Shown here in pieces: positions 16,401 to 24,994 of a DNA stretch of 64,000 bases. This DNA is from CAVQXR01 sp963717955 (GTDB taxonomy: Bacteria; Actinomycetota; Thermoleophilia; Gaiellales; Gaiellaceae). The stretch covers positions 62,001-126,000 of the forward strand of contig CAVQXR010000001.1 of assembly GCA_963717955.1 (NCBI GenBank). Direction: 5' to 3'. The stretch's first letter is position 1. Each line of letters starts with the position of its first letter. Both the position numbers and the translations under genes were made by a program. The notes under the pieces were generated by a model, which was not told the origin of the DNA, did no database searches, and saw only the letters and a list, made by a program, of their open reading frames with translations.

Positions 16401-17765
16401 TCATGACTGGTAGGGCGCGCCGAACGCCTTGGAGAGGATCGAATGTCCCCGGCCGTCAAGACCCGGACGCGCTGTCGTCCGCTGAGAGGCCGCGAGCGCC
16501 TGCTCGAGGTCCCACAGGATGTCCTCGACGCTCTCGATGCCGATCGAGAGGCGGACACGTTCAGGGCCGATCCGTGCCGCGCGCAACTCATCGTCGGTCA
16601 GCTGCTGGTGCGTCGTCGAGGCCGGATGGATGACGAGGGACTTCGCGTCGCCGACGTTCGCGAGGTGGCTGAAGAGCTCGAGCGACTCGATCAGCCTCCG
16701 ACCGGCATCGCGGCCGCCACGGATTCCGAAGGTCAGGATCGAGCCCGCACCGATCGGCAGGTACTTCTGGGCGAGCTCGTGGTACGGACTCGAGGGCAGG
16801 CCCGGGTAGTCGACGTACTCGACCGCCTCGTGCTGCTCCAGAAACTCGGCCACGCGTTGAGCGTTCGCCACGTGGCGGTCCATCCGCACCGGAAGTGTCT
16901 CGAGACCGATCAACATCTGCCAGGCCGTGAACGGGGCCATGGTCGGTCCGTAGTCGCGCAGCGTCTCAGCGCGGCATTTGAGCAACCAGCTGAAGTCACC
17001 GAAGTACTCGAAGAAGCGCAGGTCGTGATAGCCCTTGGACGGTTCGGTCATGCCAGGGAAGTTTCCGTTGTCCCACGGGAACCGGCCGCTGTCGATGATC
17101 ACGCCGCCGATCGCGGTGCCATGGCCGCAGATGAACTTCGTCGCCGAGTGCACGACGATGTCTGCGCCCCACTCGAGGGGCCGGCACAGGTACGGCGAGG
17201 CGAACGTGTTGTCCACGACGAGCGGGACGTCGTTCTCGTGTGCGAGTTGCGCCAGCGCCTCGACGTCGATCACGTCGATCGTCGGGTTTCCAATCATCTC
17301 GGCGTAGAACGCCTTCGTCTTCGGCGTGACCGCAGCCTGCCACTGGTCGATGTCCGAGCCGTCGACGAAGCGCGCGTTGATGCCGACCTTGCGGAAGCTC
17401 ACGTCGAACTGCTGGAAGCTCCCGCCGTAGAGGCTGCGCGACGACACGAACTCGTCCCCAGCCTCCATCAAGGTGAACAGCGCCAGGTGCTGCGCGGCCT
17501 GCCCAGACGCCGTCGCCACCGCTCCGATGCCGTTCTCCAGCGCGGCTATTCGCTCCTCGAACACGGCCACCGTCGGATTCATGATGCGCGAGTAGATGTT
17601 CCCGAACCGCTGCAACGCGAACAGATTCGCCGCATGGTCGGTGTCTTCGAAGACATACGCTCCGGTCTGGTAGATCGGCACAGCGCGGCTGCCGGTGACC
17701 GGATCGGGCCGCTGACCAGCGTGCACGGCCAGCGTGTCGAAGCCGAACTGCCTGTCTTCGTGCAT
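16401..17765 (-). CDS. metY: O-acetylhomoserine aminocarboxypropyltransferase (sulfhydrylase)
   Basis: A 454-aa PLP enzyme of the Cys/Met metabolism family. It makes homocysteine from O-acetylhomoserine and sulfide in the cytoplasm. Visible signatures: the PLP Lys in VVHSATKFICGHG (about residue 210), substrate and cofactor loops SRIMNPTVAVFEERIAALE and ATASGQAAQHLAL, and the large-insert MetY-type segment FPGMTEPSKGYHDL. ATG 17765 fits family length. Only 7 bases separate it from the CoA-binding gene downstream. I found no SAM riboswitch I could support in the 311 bases upstream. Confidence 0.92.
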   Translation of the reverse strand: MHEDRQFGFDTLAVHAGQRPDPVTGSRAVPIYQTGAYVFEDTDHAANLFALQRFGNIYSRIMNPTVAVFEERIAALENGIGAVATASGQAAQHLALFTLMEAGDEFVSSRSLYGGSFQQFDVSFRKVGINARFVDGSDIDQWQAAVTPKTKAFYAEMIGNPTIDVIDVEALAQLAHENDVPLVVDNTFASPYLCRPLEWGADIVVHSATKFICGHGTAIGGVIIDSGRFPWDNGNFPGMTEPSKGYHDLRFFEYFGDFSWLLKCRAETLRDYGPTMAPFTAWQMLIGLETLPVRMDRHVANAQRVAEFLEQHEAVEYVDYPGLPSSPYHELAQKYLPIGAGSILTFGIRGGRDAGRRLIESLELFSHLANVGDAKSLVIHPASTTHQQLTDDELRAARIGPERVRLSIGIESVEDILWDLEQALAASQRTTARPGLDGRGHSILSKAFGAPYQS

Positions 17766-18076
17766 GGCCCTAGATGCTAGCTCGGCGGCATCGGCCACGG
17801 GGCGCTGTTGTGGGTCGCGTGGAAGAGGTGTCGGGTAACGACAAACGACCCCTCGGAGGGAAGGCGCGCGTTCCGGGATGGGCGCATCACCCCTGGTACG
17901 CCGATCGTGTACAACTGGCGGGCAGACATTCGTCCACCGAGACCGTGACGCGGCTCGTCGGCATCGGAGGCCCACACCGCGACGCTCGGCCCGTATGAGC
18001 AGGCGCGCACTTCCGCGGCCGGGCGTGGAGATCCCGGTCAGGCGGCCGCGCGACCCCGCCGATCCAAGGAGGAACG
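17766..18076. other. divergent intergenic region metY / osmC
   Basis: 311 bases lie between two divergent genes and should hold both promoters. A clear AGGAGG (18069-18074 region) serves the OsmC gene. I see no confident promoter pair, riboswitch or repeat. Confidence 0.4.
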
Positions 18077-18637
18077 ATGACGACCAGCGAAGCCCCCACT
18101 GACAACGGAGTGAATGTCCAGGCTCTCCTCGACGCCCGCATGGCGCTCGTGGACTCGCCAGAGGGCGCGCAGTTCACCTGGCGCGCCAGCAACGAGTGGA
18201 TCCGGGGCACGCACAGCAACAATGAGATCACCGGCTTCTTCGGCCTCGGCGGCGAGCAGAGCCACCGTTCCTCCTGGTCCTTCGACGCCGACCACCCCGA
18301 GGTGTTCGCGTCCGAGGACAACGGTCCGACGCCCGTCGAGTACGTGCTGGTCGGCCTGGCGAGCTGCCTCACCGCGGGCATCGCCGCGGTCGCGCAGAAC
18401 CGCGAGCTCCAGCTCAACTCGGTGAAAGCGACACTCGAAGGCGACATGGACATCCTCGGGATCCTCGGAGGTGACCCGGAGGTCCGCAACGGCTTCACCG
18501 GGATCAGGGTCCACTACGAGATCGACGCGGACGCGACGCCCGAGGAGATCGAGGCGCTTGTCGCCCAGTCGCAGAAGCGATCCGCCGTGTTCGACGTGGT
18601 CACGAACCCGACGAGCGTGACGGTGCAGGTCAACTGA
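18077..18637 (+). CDS. OsmC family protein, copy 1
   Basis: A 186-aa OsmC/Ohr-superfamily protein, a thiol-dependent peroxidase fold. The core helix carries the reactive Cys in LVGLASCLTAGIAAVAQ, and the later strand KRSAVFDVVTNPTSVTV is typical of the superfamily. Only one of the two redox Cys is obvious, so it may reduce substrates with an external thiol or act differently from classic OsmC. AGGAGG sits 6 bases before ATG 18077. Its end overlaps the flavin monooxygenase downstream. The same OsmC to monooxygenase order recurs at 51685-54898, which argues for joint function. Confidence 0.88.
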   Translation: MTTSEAPTDNGVNVQALLDARMALVDSPEGAQFTWRASNEWIRGTHSNNEITGFFGLGGEQSHRSSWSFDADHPEVFASEDNGPTPVEYVLVGLASCLTAGIAAVAQNRELQLNSVKATLEGDMDILGILGGDPEVRNGFTGIRVHYEIDADATPEEIEALVAQSQKRSAVFDVVTNPTSVTVQVN

Positions 18638-19902
18638 GCAAGTCCGGCCTCCCGGTACGTACGACGACCGTCGTCATCGGAGCAGGACACTCCGGTCTCG
18701 CAGTCAGCCACTTCCTCTCCCGGCGCTCAATCGACCACGTGGTCGTCGAGCGCGGGGAGGTTGCGAACAGCTGGCGGACCCAGCGCTGGGATGCGCTGCG
18801 GTTGCTGACGCCCAACTGGCTGAGCGTCCTACCGGGCGTCGCCTACGAGGGCGACGACCCCAACGGGTTCATGACGATGCCCGAGATCGTCGAGTTCATC
18901 GACCGGTACGCGTCCACCGTCGACGCACCCGTGCGGACCGGGACAACCGTGACAGACGTGCGCAGCGTCGATGGCGGCTACCGCGTCACAACCGACCGGG
19001 GGGCGTGGCAGGCCCCGACCGTCATGCTGGCCAGCGGGGGGTTCAACCTCTCGCACGTGCCGGACCTCGCTGCCGATGTGCCCGACTCGGTGGAGGTGAT
19101 CTCGCCGCTCGACTACCGGCGGCCGGACCAGCTCCCGACGGGCGGGGTCCTCGTGGTCGGCGCGTCAGCGACCGGAATCCAGCTCGCGGACGAGATCCAC
19201 CGGTCGGGGCGGCCCGTCACCGTCTGTGTCGGAGAGCATGTTCGGATGCCGCGTCTCTACCGGGGACGCGACGTCACGTGGTGGATGAGGATGGCGGGCG
19301 TCTGGGACGAGCGTTACGACGAGATCGACGACATCGTCCGCGGCCGCAACATCCCCTCCCCTCAGCTCGTCGGAACGCCGGAGCGAGCCACGCTCGACCT
19401 GAACGCCCTCACCGCCCGGGGCGTCTCGCTGGTGGGCCGCCTGGGCGCGGTGCGGGGCGGCGTCGCCCTCTTCTCGGGGTCGCTGCGCAACGTGTGCTCG
19501 CTCGCGGACCTCAAGCTAGACCGCCTGCTCGACCGCTTTGACGAGTGGGCTCTCGGCGCCGGCGTCGCTGGCGACGTCGATCCTCCACACCGCCTGGAGC
19601 CGACTCGGATCGATGCCGAGCCGCGGCTCTCGCTGGATCTCCGCTCAGGGGAGATCGCAGCAATCGTCTGGGCGACCGGCTTCCGATCCGACTACTCGTG
19701 GCTGCAGCTACCCGTGCTCGACCGCAAGGGGCGGTTGCGTCACGACGGCGGCGTGGTGACCGGCGCCCCCGGCATGTACGCGATCGGGCTGAACCTCCTC
19801 CGTCGTCGCAAGTCGAGCTTCATCCACGGAGCCGAGGACGACGCCCGTGAGCTCACCGACCACCTCGCCGCCTATCTCGGCACGGCGACGACGGGCGCAT
19901 GA
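18634..19902 (+). CDS. flavin-containing monooxygenase-like oxidoreductase, copy 1
   Basis: About 422 aa, with two Rossmann motifs: TVVIGAGHSGLAVSHFL for FAD at about residue 11 and VLVVGASATGIQLADEI for NAD(P)H at about residue 175. The ATG/FATGY-like IVWATGFRSDYSW lies near residue 350. The GTG at 18739 would remove the FAD motif, so the true start must be upstream. The only near-start codon in frame is CTG 18634, overlapping the OsmC stop as CTGA. Alternatively a start codon has been altered. It likely oxygenates a nucleophilic S or N compound; with metY and OsmC nearby, sulfur chemistry is a fair guess. Confidence 0.85.
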   Translation: MSKSGLPVRTTTVVIGAGHSGLAVSHFLSRRSIDHVVVERGEVANSWRTQRWDALRLLTPNWLSVLPGVAYEGDDPNGFMTMPEIVEFIDRYASTVDAPVRTGTTVTDVRSVDGGYRVTTDRGAWQAPTVMLASGGFNLSHVPDLAADVPDSVEVISPLDYRRPDQLPTGGVLVVGASATGIQLADEIHRSGRPVTVCVGEHVRMPRLYRGRDVTWWMRMAGVWDERYDEIDDIVRGRNIPSPQLVGTPERATLDLNALTARGVSLVGRLGAVRGGVALFSGSLRNVCSLADLKLDRLLDRFDEWALGAGVAGDVDPPHRLEPTRIDAEPRLSLDLRSGEIAAIVWATGFRSDYSWLQLPVLDRKGRLRHDGGVVTGAPGMYAIGLNLLRRRKSSFIHGAEDDARELTDHLAAYLGTATTGA

Positions 19903-19954
19903 CCGCCTCGGCACCATCCGGCGCGAATCGGCCGGGCGTTCACGTCGCCCTTCA

Positions 19955-20599
19955 TTAGGCCTTCTGGCGGCTCGGGCGCCGCCGCGCCGCGCGGACCAGA
20001 TGTCGAACGGCCCACTCGCCCGCGTCGCGGGCATCGTCGTGCTCGAGGCGTAGGACATCGCGCAGCACGACCATCGACTCCACGCCGACCAGCATCGCCA
20101 GCGCCGTCTGCAGCCGCTCGATCTCCGCGGGCGGCAGTTCGCCCGCCAGCGGCTCGAGCGCCGCGGCGAGGAGCCCCGCTCGCCGGGCGCCGCGGAAGGG
20201 CTCCTGCGCACCGTCGGAATTCTGAAGCGAGCGCGTGAGCGATCCCCGCAGAAAGAGACGGTACTGCGCCTCGTTCTCGCGGGCGAGGTCGTAGAGCACG
20301 TTCTGCACGAGCGCAGCACGATCCTCGGGGTCGGTGGGTGCGCCCGCGCCGAACAGGGATGCGACCGTCGGCGCGGTCTCGTCGAGCCGCGCTTCGAGGA
20401 GGAGGGCGTCCTGGGTGGGGAAGTACCGGTAGGCCGTGGCCCGCGAGATCATTGCCGCGTCGGCCACCTCCGTGACCGTCGGCGCCTGTCCTTCGGCGAT
20501 GAGATCCCGTGCTGCCCGGAGCAGGGCGGCTCGTGTGCGGAGCTTCTGGGCGATTCGTTCGCCTGATCCCCTTGCGCTTGACATCGGCACCCAGCTCAT
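19955..20599 (-). CDS. TetR family repressor
   Basis: A 214-aa protein. Helix-turn-helix at about residues 32-60 (TVTEVADAAMISRATAYRYF), then an all-helical ligand domain. ATG 20599 is chosen; ATG 20584 is an alternative. The gene is divergent from the cupin gene with a 49-base gap holding an AGAC-aaa-GTCT inverted repeat, the layout of a self-regulating repressor controlling its neighbour. It converges with the monooxygenase gene at the other side. Ligand unknown. Confidence 0.85.
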   Translation of the reverse strand: MSWVPMSSARGSGERIAQKLRTRAALLRAARDLIAEGQAPTVTEVADAAMISRATAYRYFPTQDALLLEARLDETAPTVASLFGAGAPTDPEDRAALVQNVLYDLARENEAQYRLFLRGSLTRSLQNSDGAQEPFRGARRAGLLAAALEPLAGELPPAEIERLQTALAMLVGVESMVVLRDVLRLEHDDARDAGEWAVRHLVRAARRRPSRQKA

Positions 20600-20618
20600 G
20601 ATACACGTTCTCTTGATA

Positions 20619-20629
20619 AGACAAAGTCT
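20619..20629. promoter_or_regulatory. candidate TetR operator between tetR and cupin genes
   Basis: AGAC-AAA-GTCT is a perfect short palindrome centred in the 49-base divergent gap. It is embedded in AT-richer sequence (TTGATAAGACAAAGTCT), consistent with an operator overlapping a promoter. Its assignment to the neighbouring TetR protein is inference. Confidence 0.4.
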
Positions 20630-20648
20630 CACGAAAGGAAGGTGCATC

Positions 20649-21128
20649 ATGAACAGGACGATGGAACGGGAAGGGACGGCATTGAGGCCGCTCTGGGTGG
20701 TCGGTCACCGCGTCACGCCCATCCCGGTGGGCGGGCGAGTCATCGTCCTCGAGGTAGCGACACCCGCGGGTGTCCCCGGGCCGCCGCCGCACTACCACGA
20801 GGACTGCGCCGAGTTCTTCTTCGTCACGGCAGGGCGGCTCGGCGTGATGAAGGACGGCGAGTGGACGTCGCTCGGTCCCGGCGAGTACGCCGAGGTGCCG
20901 TGCGGGGTCGTCCACAGCTTCCGAAACGACGGCGACGAGGAGGTGCGCATGATGACCGGCTACGAACCGATGGGCTTCGAGCGCTTCTTCGAGGAGTTCG
21001 GGTTCGACGCGGCGGAGCCCGGGGCGTTCGAGGCATCGGTCAGCGAGGACGCGATCCGGCGGCTGGTCGAGGGGTGCGCCCGGTTCGGGATGGTCATCCC
21101 GGCAGAGGGAACGGACGGTGCGGCCTGA
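20649..21128 (+). CDS. cupin domain protein
   Basis: A 159-aa protein with a single conserved cupin barrel. Motif 1, HYHEDCAEFFFVTAGRLGV, gives two His and Glu metal ligands at about residues 46-52; motif 2, PGEYAEVPCGVVHSF, gives the third His. A C-terminal extension of about 45 residues is helical. AAGGAAGG precedes ATG 20649. Probably a small metal-dependent enzyme (dioxygenase or isomerase) or a binding protein, and likely controlled by the divergent TetR gene. The substrate cannot be read from the sequence. Confidence 0.8.
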   Translation: MNRTMEREGTALRPLWVVGHRVTPIPVGGRVIVLEVATPAGVPGPPPHYHEDCAEFFFVTAGRLGVMKDGEWTSLGPGEYAEVPCGVVHSFRNDGDEEVRMMTGYEPMGFERFFEEFGFDAAEPGAFEASVSEDAIRRLVEGCARFGMVIPAEGTDGAA

Positions 21129-21287
21129 TTCCCGCGGCCGCAATACGTCACCTCTGGCGAGTGTCAGCCAGCTCCCACGCGCAGCGCCGGCCGGCAGCGA
21201 GATCCCACAAGCGGTTGCCTCACGAATCTTGGCGCGGGACAGCAAGAGCTCGCCGGGCGCTCACGCTGGATACAGAACCGGTCCGAG

Positions 21288-21372
21288 GCTGAGCTCGTAA
21301 CGGCCGCTCGGCCATGGCGAGCACCTGAAGCACCGCCTCCTTCACGGCCCCGGCCCGCCGCCGGATGACGGC
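21288..21372 (-). pseudogene. winged-helix family, short fragment
   Basis: Minus-strand AGAVKEAVLQVLAMAERPLRA matches the first helix of the copy at 15365 (AVIQAVAAAERPLRARE). The DNA around CGGCCGCTCGGCC and GGCCCCGGCCCGC aligns with 15560-15630. Nothing else of the gene remains. The surrounding 21129-21463 has no other recognisable feature. Confidence 0.45.
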
Positions 21373-21463
21373 TCCGCCCCGGGCGGCCTCCTTCGCCGCG
21401 ATGAGATCGAGCGAAGAACACCGTCCAACGGGGTCGTGGGCCACACGACCTAGAGTGTCGGTG

Positions 21464-22783
21464 ATGGCGGCTGCAGCATGGCTGCGCGGGAAGGTCGAGC
21501 GGCTCGCTCTCGCCGGCGTGGTACCGACGGACACCGATGAGGAGCGTCTGCGCAAGGCCACGCTGATGCTCGCGTCGGGTCTGATCGCGCTCCTCTCCTT
21601 CGGCTGGGTCGGCATCTACTTCGCGCTCGGCCTCTGGGTTTCCGCGCTCATCCCGCTTCTGTACCAGGCTGCGTGGGTGGTCGGGCTCGTCCTGCTCGTT
21701 CCTCGAGGACGCTTCGCCGCCTTCCGAACGAGCCAGCTGGCGCTCCTCCTCGTCCTGCCGTTCCTGCTGCAGTGGAGCCTGGGTGGCTTCGTCGACTCGA
21801 GCGTCGTCGCGCTGTGGGCGTTCATGGCACCGCTCGGGGCGCTGATGTTCAGTGGGCCGCGCGAAGCAGTGCCGTGGTTTCTCGGCTTCCTCGTCCTGCT
21901 CGCCGTCTCGGCCGGGATCGACGGGGAGCTCACGAGCAAGGGCGGGGAGATCCCGGACTGGCTCGCGACGACGTTCTTCTTCCTCAACGTCGCCGGCGTC
22001 TCGCTGACGTCGTTCCTCGCCCTCGAGTACTTCGTCCGCTCGCGTGAGCGCGCGTTCGGCCTGCTCGCGGCGGAGCAGGAGCGCTCGGAGCGCCTGCTTC
22101 TCAACATCCTTCCGCGGCCGATCGCCGAGCGCTTGAAGGCCGCCGACGGTGTCATCGCCGATCGAGGCGAGGAGGTGTCTGTTCTGTTCGCCGACCTCAC
22201 CGGCTTCACCGCAGCCGTCGAGGGGCTGCCGCCGGAGCGGGTCGTGTCGCTGCTCGACGAGGTCTTCTCCACGTTCGATCGCCTGGTCGAAGCGCGCGGC
22301 CTGGAGAAGATCAAGACGATCGGCGACGGCTACATGGTCGCCGGCGGTATCCCTACGGCGCGGCCGGATCACGCCGAAACGGTCGCGGGTCTCGCGCTCG
22401 AGATGATGGAGAGCATGGCCGAGCTACCCGTTGCCTCCGGCCTGGCCCTGCGAATCGGCATCGACACGGGGCCCGTCGTCGCCGGGGTCATCGGCCGCAC
22501 GAAGTTCGCCTACGACCTCTGGGGAGACACGGTCAACACGGCAAGCCGGATGGAGTCGCACGCGCTTCCCGGCACGATCCAGGTCACCACTCGGACGTAC
22601 GAGCGCCTCCGGCAACGGTTCCTCCTACAGCGGCGCGACAACGTCGAAGTCAAGGGCAAAGGCGTGATGACGACCTACATGCTGCTCGGCCGGAAGCCGC
22701 CGGCCGGGGAGCGGCTCGGCTCGGTCGAGAAGGTAGCGGCCGGGCTCGACGAGGAGGACAGCGTCACGACGACCAATACGTGA
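21464..22783 (+). CDS. membrane-bound class III adenylate cyclase
   Basis: A 439-aa protein. About six membrane helices occupy residues 30-195 (ATLMLASGLIALLSFGWVGI to VAGVSLTSFLALEYF). A short helical linker (AEQERSERLLLNILPRPIAE) leads to the cyclase domain: first metal Asp in VLFADLTGFTAAV, Lys in EKIKTIGDGYM with the second Asp, Asp in FAYDLWGDTVNTASRM for adenine selection, and Asn/Arg for transition state. All catalytic positions are visible, so it should make cAMP at the inner membrane. ATG 21464 is used. A cNMP-binding protein (broken) lies 8 kb away, but no direct link is shown. Confidence 0.9.
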   Translation: MAAAAWLRGKVERLALAGVVPTDTDEERLRKATLMLASGLIALLSFGWVGIYFALGLWVSALIPLLYQAAWVVGLVLLVPRGRFAAFRTSQLALLLVLPFLLQWSLGGFVDSSVVALWAFMAPLGALMFSGPREAVPWFLGFLVLLAVSAGIDGELTSKGGEIPDWLATTFFFLNVAGVSLTSFLALEYFVRSRERAFGLLAAEQERSERLLLNILPRPIAERLKAADGVIADRGEEVSVLFADLTGFTAAVEGLPPERVVSLLDEVFSTFDRLVEARGLEKIKTIGDGYMVAGGIPTARPDHAETVAGLALEMMESMAELPVASGLALRIGIDTGPVVAGVIGRTKFAYDLWGDTVNTASRMESHALPGTIQVTTRTYERLRQRFLLQRRDNVEVKGKGVMTTYMLLGRKPPAGERLGSVEKVAAGLDEEDSVTTTNT

Positions 22784-22882
22784 GCTCGCACCACCCCGGC
22801 GCGCGAGCGCCCATCAAGAAGCCGGTACCCGCGCAGGTCGAAGCGTGACTGGGGGCGACCGCTTGGGGGATAGGGTTCGCTC

Positions 22883-23701
22883 GTGCCCGACGTTGCCGAG
22901 CTGCGAGCCGCCTACGACGAGCAGGTTCGCGCCCACGTCGCCGATCGCTTAGCGAGGGGTGTGCGGGTCGAGCGTGACGGGCCGCTGTTGCGCTTCTTCG
23001 GTGTGGGAGACCGCGGCTTCGTCGTCTATCGCGACCTCGAAGGGCTCGAGGGTGCCGGCCTCGACGAGCTGATCGCGCGCCAGGTGCGCGTGTTCGCCGA
23101 GCGGGGCGAGCGCTTCGAGTGGAAGCTGCATGGCCACGACCGGCCGCTGGACCTGCGGCAGCGGCTGCGCGTGGCGGGATTCGTGCCCGAGGACACGGAG
23201 ACGGTCGTGATCGCGCCGGCCGCCGACATCGCCGGGGAGGCGCCGTTGCCCGAGGGCGTGTCGTTGCGGGAGGTGACGAGCCGCGGCGACTTCGAACGGA
23301 TCGCGACGCTCGAGCAGGCGGTGTGGGGGGACTCGGACCAGCAGAGCTGGCTGGTCGACATGCTCGAGTCGGAGCGTGCCGTCGATGCGGACGCGCTCAC
23401 GGTCGTTGTGGCAGAGGCCGCAGCGACGGTCGTCTGCGTCGCGTGGATCCGGTTCGAGCGCGGCACCGAGTTCGCGACTCTCTGGGGCGGCGCGACCCTG
23501 CCGGAGTGGCGCCGACGCGGGATCTACCGGGCAACCGTCGCCTACCGGGCGAACCTCGCCGCCGGGCGCGGCTTCCGCTACCTCGAGACAGAAGCCTCCG
23601 ACGACAGCCGCCCGATCCTCGAGCGTCTCGGCTTCACCGCGGTGACGACAACGACACCATGGGTGTGGTCGCCGCAGACCGCGCCGACAGCAGAGCCCTA
23701 G
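22883..23701 (+). CDS. GNAT family N-acetyltransferase (double-length)
   Basis: A 272-aa protein. The C-terminal half is a clear GNAT domain with acetyl-CoA motif PEWRRRGIYRATVAYRANLA and the final strand RYLETEASDDSRPILERLGF. The N-terminal half looks like a second, weaker GNAT unit (QRLRVAGFVPEDTETVVI). GTG 22883 is the start. It stands alone between the cyclase and a converging gene. Substrate unknown; tandem GNATs in actinobacteria act on small molecules or antibiotics. Confidence 0.8.
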   Translation: MPDVAELRAAYDEQVRAHVADRLARGVRVERDGPLLRFFGVGDRGFVVYRDLEGLEGAGLDELIARQVRVFAERGERFEWKLHGHDRPLDLRQRLRVAGFVPEDTETVVIAPAADIAGEAPLPEGVSLREVTSRGDFERIATLEQAVWGDSDQQSWLVDMLESERAVDADALTVVVAEAAATVVCVAWIRFERGTEFATLWGGATLPEWRRRGIYRATVAYRANLAAGRGFRYLETEASDDSRPILERLGFTAVTTTTPWVWSPQTAPTAEP

Positions 23702-23747
23702 CCTGCCCCCAGCGTTCGCCACGGTCACTCGGAAGACGGCCGCGGAA

Positions 23748-24182
23748 TCAGCTCCGCACAAGACGGAGGACGGGGTGTCTCGGAAGCTCTGCCGCGATCG
23801 CCTCGTCGGTGGAATCGGGGTTCGCGTCGAAGTAGGCACGGGTCACGCGTATCTCGCGCATGTACCTGCGGAGTACCGGAATTGCGGCCGCCGGGACTAC
23901 CTCCTCGACCGCGAAACGATCCGAGTGACGGCCGCGGCTGAGCGTCACCTCGCCCGCGGCGCGAGCGTTCGCGACCCAGCTCGCGGGGCCGTAGCCGGCG
24001 ACGAGCCAACGCTGGCCGTCCAGTTCGATCACGTCGACCGGCGTCGAGTAGAGGCGGCCGGTCGTTCGTCCGGGCACCGTGAGGATCTGCCGGTACGAGG
24101 CTCCCAGGCCGAGCCGGGTCAATGTCCGGAAGAGCACGTTGACCAGCCGCGTTGCCCGAGTGAGGCGATATCGCTTCGCCAC
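23748..24182 (-). CDS. deazaflavin-dependent nitroreductase family protein
   Basis: 144 aa from GTG 24182; an upstream ATG at 24230 would add 16 residues. The split-barrel fold of the Ddn / F420-binding family is shown by LTVPGRTTGRLYSTPVDVIE, then RWLVAGYGPASWVANARAAG and VTLSRGRH. Members bind coenzyme F420 and reduce nitro-aromatics or quinones; F420 use is common in actinobacteria. Divergent from the NTF2-fold gene downstream and convergent with the acetyltransferase. Confidence 0.82.
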   Translation of the reverse strand: MAKRYRLTRATRLVNVLFRTLTRLGLGASYRQILTVPGRTTGRLYSTPVDVIELDGQRWLVAGYGPASWVANARAAGEVTLSRGRHSDRFAVEEVVPAAAIPVLRRYMREIRVTRAYFDANPDSTDEAIAAELPRHPVLRLVRS

Positions 24183-24308
24183 CCGCGGCAATGTTGCAGG
24201 TGCACCGTGACAACGCAAGCCGGCGGACACAGAAAGGCTTCTCGCGGCCAGCGCCGATCACATCGGCACCCTGTAGCGATCCCACCCCACGAGTGCAAGG
24301 AGGAAGAT

Positions 24309-24683
24309 GTGTCCACAGCCACGCCAGAGCAGGTGCTCGAATCGATCGTCGACGGAATCAACAGCGGGAATCTCGAAGGCCTCATGCCGCTCTACGAGAG
24401 CGAGGCAGCGTTCGCAACTCAGCCCGGAAGCCTCGCTCACGGTTTGCCCGGCATCCGTGAGGCGCTGACCGGCTTCATCTCGATGAAGGGCAAGCTCGAC
24501 CTCCGGGTGACACGCGTCCTCGAGGTGGACGGCCTGGCCCTCGTGATCGGGGTCTGGTCCTTCAACGGCACAGGACCAGACGGCGAGCCGGTGCAGCTGG
24601 CGGCGAAGAATGCGGATGTCCTGCGCCGTCAGGCAGACGGCACCTGGCGTTTCGTGATCGACAACCCCTGGGGAACCGACTGA
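24309..24683 (+). CDS. NTF2/SnoaL-fold protein (DUF4440-like)
   Basis: A 124-aa protein. GTG 24309 follows AAGGAGGAAG. The cone fold is shown by a helical start (TPEQVLESIVDGINSGNLEG), then ALTGFISMKGKLDLRVTRVL, LALVIGVWSFNGTGP and the end RRQADGTWRFVIDNPW. This group includes steroid-isomerase-like and SnoaL-like proteins, often of unknown substrate. It lies next to another NTF2-fold gene at 24995, and the two may derive from one ancestor. Confidence 0.8.
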   Translation: MSTATPEQVLESIVDGINSGNLEGLMPLYESEAAFATQPGSLAHGLPGIREALTGFISMKGKLDLRVTRVLEVDGLALVIGVWSFNGTGPDGEPVQLAAKNADVLRRQADGTWRFVIDNPWGTD

Positions 24684-24715
24684 ATGGCCGAGTGGGCACT
24701 CAGACCGGTGAGCTG

Positions 24716-24862
24716 ATGACGGAACAGGGTGCGATCCCACCGTCCGGGAAGCGACAGAAGACGCCGAGCGCGCTCATCCTCGACTCCGAGAACGGACAGC
24801 TGAAGGAGGGCCGCAACTCCTTCGATCTGCGGTCACTGATGCGGCAGATCGGGGCCGCGTGA
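24716..24862 (+). CDS. possible small protein of 48 aa
   Basis: ATG 24716 to TGA 24862. The product is basic at the front (PSGKRQKTPS) and ends LKEGRNSFDLRSLMRQIGAA. GGTGAG precedes the ATG. I do not recognise it; it might be a real small protein or a fragment. The balanced composition and clean frame in an otherwise empty 311-base gap are the only support. Confidence 0.3.
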   Translation: MTEQGAIPPSGKRQKTPSALILDSENGQLKEGRNSFDLRSLMRQIGAA

Positions 24863-24994
24863 GCTTAGGTCGCCAGCTTCGGCGCCCGCTCGACCGCATC
24901 GGCCCGCGAGTAGGTCTCGGCCTCTCCGCTCGCTCATCGTCGTCATGATGGCCAGCCCGGGCCGAGGGCCCGCACCGAGAAAGGAGGGGAGTCC

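Noticed and set aside
17766..18076. SAM riboswitch upstream of metY
   Set aside because: I could not identify the conserved core stems, so no RNA element is claimed.
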